64,000 nt of DNA, taken from the NCBI RefSeq assembly GCF_003171515.1, contig NC_089390.1, positions 4,650,001 to 4,714,000 of the forward strand, in the 5' to 3' direction. A program made the translations under genes and the position numbers. The first letter of the stretch is position 1. Every line of letters starts with the position of its first letter. The stretch comes from Pyrenophora tritici-repentis (taxonomy: Eukaryota > Ascomycota > Dothideomycetes > Pleosporales > Pleosporaceae). This document shows positions 57,654 to 64,000 of the stretch, piece after piece. Below the pieces are notes generated by a model. It made no database searches. It was not told the origin of the DNA and was given only the letters and a program-made list of their open reading frames with translations.

Positions 57654-58465
57654 ATGGTATACTCCAGCCTCGCTGCCGGCCGCGTCCAAGGCATAGAAGT
57701 ATGCCCCATGCCCTACGACGACCCCGACTGTCCCATCTGCCTAGAGCGCTACCAGTCCAACGCGCTCGTCCTCTACAACGCCGAGTACGCTGCTTCTTCC
57801 ATCTCACGCGCAGCCAAACTCACTCGCGCTGTCGCCTCCAAACCCGCAGACCACTCACCCCTCAAACTTCCCTGCTGCCGCAACAAAATCTGCCGAGAAT
57901 GCCTGAACGCCTGGCTCAGCGTATCAGACACATGTCCCATTTGCCGAGGCAAACTCGTCGTGCCGCCGCCGCTCGTGAGAATGCGTCGTTTTATCGATTG
58001 GGTCCTCGGGCTGGTCAACTTTGAGTCTCCTGTGGTTGTTGTGCATCCTCCTCCTCCGTCTGAGGCGGCACATGCCCCATCTAACGGTGAGCTTGTTATT
58101 TATATTGTTTTTTGTCTTCTGGTGATATTGGGGGAGTGGAGAGTGTCCATGAGACTGAGGTGAGTTATCCTTGAGTTTTGAGGATTTACTCTACTTTTGT
58201 AATTCATTTGGTCTTGTTACATATAGCAGCATTATAGTGTAGTCCAGCAGTGGACTAAACGGCTGTGTCCTTTTTTTTTTGGCTTACACCCGCGAGTTCA
58301 GAATGATCATCCAACTAACGAGATTTCACAGATGTCTACTCTGACTCCGATGATTCAGATGATAGCCGTAACTACGACTATGAATTGTACCACGACGAAG
58401 ATTATGGGGTCTTGCCGCTTTTCTGCGGGTGGGAGGAATGCTGGACGGATCTCTGGAGAGATTAA
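57654..58465 (+). CDS. Small RING-finger protein with acidic tail
   Basis: Exons 57654-58086 and 58332-58465 give 188 aa, with a 245-nt intron (gtgagc donor, ctaac branch, cacag acceptor, phase 1). The RING covers residues about 25-105. It begins CPICLERYQSNALV, carries a long insert, and continues with LPCCRNKICRECLNAWL and TCPICRGKLVVPPPL, a C-x2-C...CC-x4-C-x2-C...C-x2-C pattern of the C-rich type. Exon 2 adds YSDSDDSDDSRNYDY and an end with aromatic and Cys residues (FCGWEECWTDLWRD). By family it is an E3 ligase candidate. If the intron is retained the protein ends instead in a hydrophobic helix (see findings). The start is the first ATG after a C/A-rich leader; the frame is open 77 codons further up but without the look of coding sequence. 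Confidence 0.78.
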
Positions 58466-59013
58466 GGCTTTCTAGAGGGGAACGCGCTGGGATGTTAGAC
58501 TGCAGGTGTGCGCCTTCATTCTTTGCGATTTTTTTGTAGCGATGGAGCGTGGATGGTTAGGTGGTGGGAGGTAGAAAGATTGCTACGTGAAGTGGTATCA
58601 TCAAAATTTCTCGATTTAGTAGTCATCTTTCATCACAACCGCCTTTCGTTCTAGTATTATTCTTACGACGTCCCCTCCTTTGTCACAGAGAGCTTCTACC
58701 TACTACCACATGCCTTTGTCAAGATTTATCACAAAGCATCAACAAAGCCCTATAGATAAGAGTGAAAAAGCTCCATAGAGCTCTCATCAAAATCATGTAA
58801 TCGATGGTCCTTCAGTTTGGTACGCCCAAGTACGGGTACCGTGGTACTTGTAAAGGGGATTGAAAATCTCAGCGCTTCGCCAATGTATCAATCTAAGCCC
58901 TATACAAATTCCATGTATCGATCATACACCAGCAACAGGATATCATTACCCCCCCCCCCCCCCCCCCAAAAGAAAACGCCAACATAACATTGTCTAAGAA
59001 TTACCCCCTGCCA
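58466..59013. other. Convergent spacer with a C19 homopolymer
   Basis: 548 nt between two gene ends. It contains nineteen consecutive C at 58949-58967. No gene recognised. Confidence 0.5.
58949..58967. repeat. C19 homopolymer
   Basis: An uninterrupted C run in the trailer of the Zn2Cys6 gene; likely length-variable. Confidence 0.95.
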
Positions 59014-61658
59014 TTACTGCCACCGAAACGCATCCCCCGGGATAAAGAAATTCGCATCTTCAAATGTAATGACGCGGTCCATGTCGAGGAAATGCGAATC
59101 CATCAGGGCATCTGAAAGATTGAGTAGAGATTGATCTTGCACGCTCTGCTGATTGCCTGGTGTGACAATCGTGTTGTAAGGAGGAAGAGGCGAGCCGGCT
59201 GTTGGTGTGGGATTGGCGCTGATTTGAGGAACAGACAGGGCGTGGTTGGGGTAGTTTGTAGGTACGTAGGGAGACTGATATACGTGGGGTACTCCACTTG
59301 GCGATAGAGAATGCGCGGTTGGTATGCGACCATGGTTTTGATCGTATCTTGATGGGGATGAAGCGGCTATGGATCTTGTCTTGTCCACGGGTGGTAGCTG
59401 TCTTGGGCTCAGCATTGATTGGGCGCTGTGGACACTGTTGTTGCGTCCGTGGAGTCTCATCAACGTCGGGTCGTGGGCAAGGCTTCCAGAGCGGGGTTTA
59501 GGCGTGGCTGCATAGGTTGGACTGGAATATGTCTGTGGGTCTAGTGCAAGTCCCGCGTGGTCGTAAAAGTCGAACCGGAAGTTGGGGTCGTTTTTACAGG
59601 CTTCTAGTAATTGCTCGAGGTGGTCGGCGTACATGCCAGCTTGATTGCAGGGTTTCGTGTTTACTTCGCTTTTGCCCCTCCATCTTGTTGCCATTTCCCA
59701 GAGATCGCGGACCAGGCGTTGGAATTCGGGTCGTAGAGGTTGTCGTGAGGCTTGGTGATCAAAAAGCAACGCTTTAGCTGCAACGAATGCGCAAAACGAG
59801 AACTGTACGTTGACAAACGGTATTAGAGTATGGGCGAGGAATTTGCCGACAATGTTGGAGGTCTCGACAGCAGCTAGCTCGCATGTTTGAATGCTGCATT
59901 CCTTGGGCAGGGCCACGAAGCCACTCCATGCACGGGGCGGGTATCCGATAGGATGGTGGAGAAGAATCATCGACGTGTTATGCGTGATATGCGCCAGTGT
60001 GAGATTCGGATCCATATCCACAACGGCTCTGTCAGGAGAAATATTTGAATCCTTCCATCTGGGTGGCAGGAACATCTTCCATTGCACAAGCCTTAGATCC
60101 AGCTCTTTAAAGCGAGTCAACCAACTGACAGCATGCTCTTTGTCCTGCCAATTGATCCTTTGCTGGAGAAAAAACGTTGTAACCTGGCTCAGACTCTCGG
60201 TTGCTTCAACGCAATACGCAAATGCCCCAAGCTTGGATGCATCAATATAACCATTGGCTGACATCGGACTAGCACCCTGAGGCTGATCAATCCGTGGGTC
60301 CTCGTCGTTGTATTGCGCAGGTACATTTGCCAAAGAGCGCCCTATCCGAGCTGCTGCTTTATTCCATATACCAAAGTACGGCGTTGTAACGGGCTCTTCA
60401 CGCGTAAAGTATCCACCATCTGCTGGTAATCTTCGATGTACGTCATCAGCTGTCAGGCTCGTATTCCAACCAGTGGACGCTGAACAAAACCGATCGAGCA
60501 GAAAGATGACCCAGAACAGTCGCCGACGCTCTTCCAGTTCTGTCCAGTCGTTTGAAGGTTTTACCAGACGCACAGGCTCCATAAGCGATCCGGCATGCGA
60601 AGTTGATGGTTCGACCGTAAGCTGCAGATAGTCAATCGTCCTAGTGAGCGATCCGATCAGCGGCCATGCTCTTTCGGGCTGGCCATCATTGAGGAGATCA
60701 AAGACCAGAAAGACAAGGGCCTGTAGGCTTTCGATGGTAACATTGCGCATTGCGTGCGTCTCTACAATCATACGAGAAACTCTGGTCTGCTGACTTATCT
60801 GGTCGCCATCCATGAACAACACATTAGCATCCATGTGCCGCAGGGTAACAGCAACCAACGCATGGAGGACGAGCACGTGTCCAGCTTCTTGTGAGCCTTG
60901 GCGTACGCGATCTTGAAGTCTTTTCTTGTGTATATAAGGGATCCAATGATGAAAAGAGACGCAGAAGAAGTCTGCAACTTTTTCGAGAAGTGGCTGGGGC
61001 GGCAGGTGTTCTGCAATGTCGACATTCTCAAATGGAAATAGGCGATTCTCGCTGACTGGCATCTCAAGGCGTCGCTTCAATGGATTTGACGCTACATTTT
61101 CTTCTCGTACCCCGGTTACATTCTCTGTGGCTTTGGCTAAGCGGCGATACTCAGGGGGAGGTTCGGCGCTCCGAACAACTTCTTCGACACGGGGCGTGAC
61201 TTCCCTCGCGGCATCAGAATGCCCGGGACTGACGGTATGATTGTTGGCAGTCGCGCCATCATCCTTAAACTGAGTCCGGATTTCTCCTTTGTCGTCCAAG
61301 AGGATTTTCTCTAGAAAGGCTTGTTTGAGTGAGATGAGGTTCAGCAAAAGAGGAACGCTATCATACCGACGCGACGCGTTAACGCCTCAACCGCGCCGGG
61401 CTTGAGGCCGGGCTTGTGTCTCGGCTGGTATTGGCATTCGGAGGCTTTGCCGAAGATCAGCAAGGGACACTGAAAATCCGCGCAAAAAAACTTACACAGC
61501 CGCAAGCAATGCGAACAAGAGGGTGTTTCTCGCGAGCAACGTAGCTTACGTTGCTTACAACTAACGCACGCGGGATTATCACCGCCGACGGAAATGGGCC
61601 CGTCTTCTTCTCCTGCTTGGCTTCCACTGCCAACCGAGTAATTCGTCCACCCAGTCAT
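59014..61658 (-). CDS. Zn2Cys6 transcription factor with fungal-specific regulatory domain
   Basis: CDS is complement(59014..61319, 61367..61444, 61496..61658), 848 aa. Donors are gtaagt and gtatga; both introns end in aag and interrupt at or near the DNA-binding region. The zinc cluster is [18 protein letters not shown] then SHCLRLSSEC, i.e. C-x2-C-x6-C-x6-C-x2-C-x6-C, rebuilt across intron 1. A linker ([14 protein letters not shown]) leads into a short dimerising coil [14 protein letters not shown]. The middle-homology region spans about residues 210-600 ([20 protein letters not shown] with the FxxD motif; [12 protein letters not shown]). The C-terminus is Pro/Ser/Gln-rich and probably activating. 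Its targets are unknown; nothing nearby looks like a regulated cluster. Confidence 0.9.
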
Positions 61659-62966
61659 GTTGACATCACCGCAGCATCACGGAAGCGTTGGTAGAAAGAA
61701 GCAATTGGTGAAGGATGCAAAGGACGGCGGGCATCGGGATAACTGAAGGCTTTCCCCACACTCTAACCCCGCAAATATATTAGCTTGTTTTCATCTCGGC
61801 AATTCACTCCACTTGTACAGACGGTCAGACGCTGACATGGAAAGTTTCGGGGTAAATTACTATGATTCTGGACCATTGCGACTGGTGCGCACGGATCCTT
61901 TACCGCGTGGGCGACAAAATGGGTTGCATATGCAATGCACAAGGGCTTAGCTGCTTGTCCGCGCCACGCGCCACTCAACGACCACAAGCCACAGTATCGC
62001 ATTGAAGTACTTGACTGTATGAAGATACTCCCGGATGGTCGCATCAAACACCTCTTTATTGACAGATACACGTTGCGACCGGATTTTCGCCCAGCTAAGA
62101 GCCATTGACGCGCTGGTGCGTGTGCGCGTGGTATTTCCAAGAAGACCTTCGTGTAATCGTGCCAAATCTTACTACACATGTGTAGTCAACATTCTCAGCC
62201 AAAGCAATTCCACTGATGTGAACTTGCTATTGAAGATGCCATTGTGTTCAGTACTATAACAAAGACCGATGCAGCATCATGTTGCTAAACCTTGTACCTC
62301 TAAATTTTGGCAGTGTTGTATTCACATCGACTGCGACAATAGACGAGACAATCATGTGTAGGGATGATGATACTAGCTAACAGATACGATGCATCGTAAT
62401 CAAGTAAAACATCAACAGAAACATTGTCGTACAATACCCAGGTAGCATGTAGAACAGAGGTGAAGGCAGATCGAAGAGAACCTGCTGCCTATCACATGAC
62501 AGACTCACCGCGCACCTTCCCACTCAGCAGTTCTTTTACCATTGTCTTTTAGGCAGCCATCACGAGTCTGCGTCGCTGGCAATTCTCCAATCTTCCCCAC
62601 AGTTCCCATATAAGAATCTTCTGTTCCCCCACACAACTCTCCCACCTACATTCTCACAGCCTACATCAACCTCGCTGCCAGACAAATACCACCAGAACCA
62701 GAAGCTCCACACAAGCTACCACAAGCTAACTTGCATACTACAAGCCCTACAAGCCTCCCGGTACTCGAGTACCTCAACAACCTCAGGAGTATACAAGCAC
62801 CCCCACCTCCTCAAAACCGCAGCTTCTCAGTCACCCCGGGAGCATACAAGCACCCAGAAGACCCACGCACACGACCCAAAACGGTCACTGACTTGTTCCT
62901 CGCCTCACCATCTACTCACCAAACCCACCCTCACAACACCTCGACACCCTCCCCGCACCTGCCACC
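61659..62966. promoter_or_regulatory. Divergent region: Zn2Cys6 promoter and long leader of the Cys-rich gene
   Basis: 1.3 kb. A TATA box (62609-62614) and a C/A-rich stretch without any ATG up to 62966 belong to the rightward gene. Other ORFs in 61760-62260 are unsupported. Confidence 0.55.
62609..62614 (+). promoter_or_regulatory. TATA box of the small Cys-rich gene
   Basis: tataag, followed by CT-rich sequence (ttctgttccccc), the usual transcription-start setting in filamentous fungi. The next ATG is about 350 nt downstream. Confidence 0.55.
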
Positions 62967-63182
62967 ATGTGCACCGCCACGGTCCGCCACTGCACCAACT
63001 GCGGCATGGACTTTACGCGTCCACCTACTCTGTGCGCAGAGGCCGAAGTGAGCGGTCGCCGCTGCAAGGCCGACAGCGTGGACGAAGAGGGCAAGCCCAA
63101 GAACAAGCATGTTGCGCTTCGCGTGACGTGCTCGGTTGCGTGCCGCGAGGACCAGAGCAAGAAGGACCAGCATGTCGAGTAG
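62967..63182 (+). CDS. Small Cys-rich protein (71 aa), unknown function
   Basis: The frame begins in a strong context (gccaccATGt) at the first ATG after a TATA box and an ATG-free leader of about 350 nt. The protein has seven Cys: C2, C9 and C12 (HCTNCGMDF, a zinc-ribbon-like CxxC), C23 (TLCAEA), C33 (RRCKAD), C55 and C59 (VTCSVACRED). It is charged and has no signal peptide, so it is not a typical secreted effector. A compact zinc-binding protein is the simplest guess. No family is recognised, and no splice sites are needed. Confidence 0.6.
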   Translation: MCTATVRHCTNCGMDFTRPPTLCAEAEVSGRRCKADSVDEEGKPKNKHVALRVTCSVACREDQSKKDQHVE

Positions 63183-63738
63183 GGAGGGCGCCAGGGCGCG
63201 GGCAAGGATGGGTCTTCCGAGAGACAGGAAAAATCCCTGATCAGATAGGATGAGCAACGACGACATGGCTTACGTATGACATGATATGATAATAAGGAAT
63301 ACTAGCACCTTAACCCTGCACGCGTGTGTCTGCAATGTCAAAAGCAATTTCTCCGTGATGTGAAACGAGCATAATTTTAAAATACTTAGTATTCAATCTA
63401 GCGAAAAACATTTGCAAACCAGCTAATCGTGCAAAAAGTGGACATCGGTATATCTCTCTCTCCCTTTTCAAATAAACCCAAGACATTCGGCATCTGTATG
63501 CAATACTGAACAAGGAGTAATACAGGCAAGCAGTGACGATGGCATCAATCTGCTGCGCATGAGCGGACGTGTCTTTTTGTAACAAGCAAGAGTCAGAGGC
63601 TACACAGCTTGAAGCTATTGCTGAAGTCCGAGACACCAACCAAGGAACGCCGTAATACGAGGAGGTTTGAGAAATAGAAGCAAGGCTTGAGAAACGCAAA
63701 AGTGGCCGTTGCTGAATTGGATGATATGTCGTGGCTGT
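63183..63738. other. Spacer at the right end
   Basis: 556 nt between two convergent gene ends; no gene recognised. Confidence 0.45.
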
Positions 63739-64000
63739 TTACCTCTTCCTGACGCAGAAGAAGAGACCAGTACGACCAAGGAACCACAAACATCCCAGGA
63801 AACGCACCAAGGCAAGCGCTGCAGTGGCCCACAGAAGGGCCTGGAAGAAATGCGCTGTTCGGCTTGAGGCACTTGACTGTGATGACATTAGCAAAAGTAA
63901 TCAAGAAGAGAGGCATAGACTTACCGAGAAACCGAAGCGGTCGAAGTTGTCCTGGGTAATTACAACAGCGAGGGTAGCGTTGGAACCAATCCAGGCCGTG
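63739..64000 (-). CDS. C-terminal end of a membrane protein, gene runs off the window
   Basis: The last exon is complement(63739..63876) and the previous one is complement(63925..>64000). They join in phase 0 across a 48-nt intron (gtaagt donor, ctaatg branch region, cacag acceptor). The readable part is AWIGSNATLAVVITQDNFDR then FGFSSSSASSRTAHFFQALL, and finally a membrane helix (WATAALALVRFLGCLWFLG) and the basic tail FFCVRKR. The Asn-Ala-Thr sequon and terminal helix suggest a multi-pass membrane protein with a cytosolic basic end. The family cannot be named from 72 residues. Confidence 0.6.

Overview
The window is eukaryotic nuclear DNA from a filamentous ascomycete. Genes are closely packed at about one per 2.4 kb. 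They are broken by short introns (mostly 46-75 nt) with GTRNGT donors, CTRAC/CTAAT branch sites and YAG acceptors, and promoters carry CT-rich leaders. A HET-domain gene, a QDE-2-like Argonaute, a Zn2Cys6 regulator and a tyrosinase together point to Pezizomycotina. Overall gene character suggests Dothideomycetes/Pleosporales, but that is an inference from style and not a proven placement. I resolved 27 protein genes. Two are cut by the window edges: the V-ATPase subunit a gene on the left and a membrane-protein gene on the right. Exon joins were chosen so that phase, splice consensus and family similarity agree.

Left part (1-21.6 kb): V-ATPase subunit a (-), a Btz/CASC3-type exon-junction protein (-), a PNUTS-like PP1 regulatory subunit (-), the SM protein Sly1 (+), an unusually long gene-free convergent gap (12.3-14.2 kb), a HET-domain protein (-), a degraded-looking stretch, a universal-stress-protein-domain protein (-) and mitochondrial ribosomal protein uS7m (-).

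Centre (21.6-43 kb): an AT-rich divergent spacer with a tandem repeat leads into Argonaute (+). It is followed by a conserved single-pass membrane protein (+), a GH88 unsaturated-uronyl hydrolase (-) divergent to an ACS-family MFS transporter (+), a RING protein (+), a short-chain dehydrogenase (+), the p24 protein Erv25 (+) and a secreted-type tyrosinase (-). GH88 plus the transporter is the only pair whose layout suggests a shared metabolic job (uronic-sugar or pectin-fragment use).

Right part (43.5-64 kb): an OB-fold-like orphan (-), an Apd1/sucrase-ferredoxin-like Fe-S protein (+), a small single-pass orphan (+), a Cys-rich multi-pass membrane protein whose frame is broken at a 14-C run (+), ESCRT-III Vps60 (-), a SAPS-domain Sit4-associated protein (+), a small acidic protein (+), dynactin subunit 6 (+), a small RING protein with a possible tail-anchored splice form (+), a Zn2Cys6 regulator (-), a tiny Cys-rich protein with an ATG-free leader (+) and a partial membrane protein (-).

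Much of the content is membrane traffic (Sly1, Erv25, Vps60, dynactin, V-ATPase), RNA biology (Argonaute, Btz) and phosphatase control (PNUTS-like PP1 subunit, SAPS). These look like scattered housekeeping genes and not a cluster. I found no convincing new multi-gene system. The most checkable oddities are the C14 frameshift, the intron that can encode a membrane anchor, the DEDD Argonaute tetrad, the GC-AG intron, the long convergent gap and the ATG-free leader.
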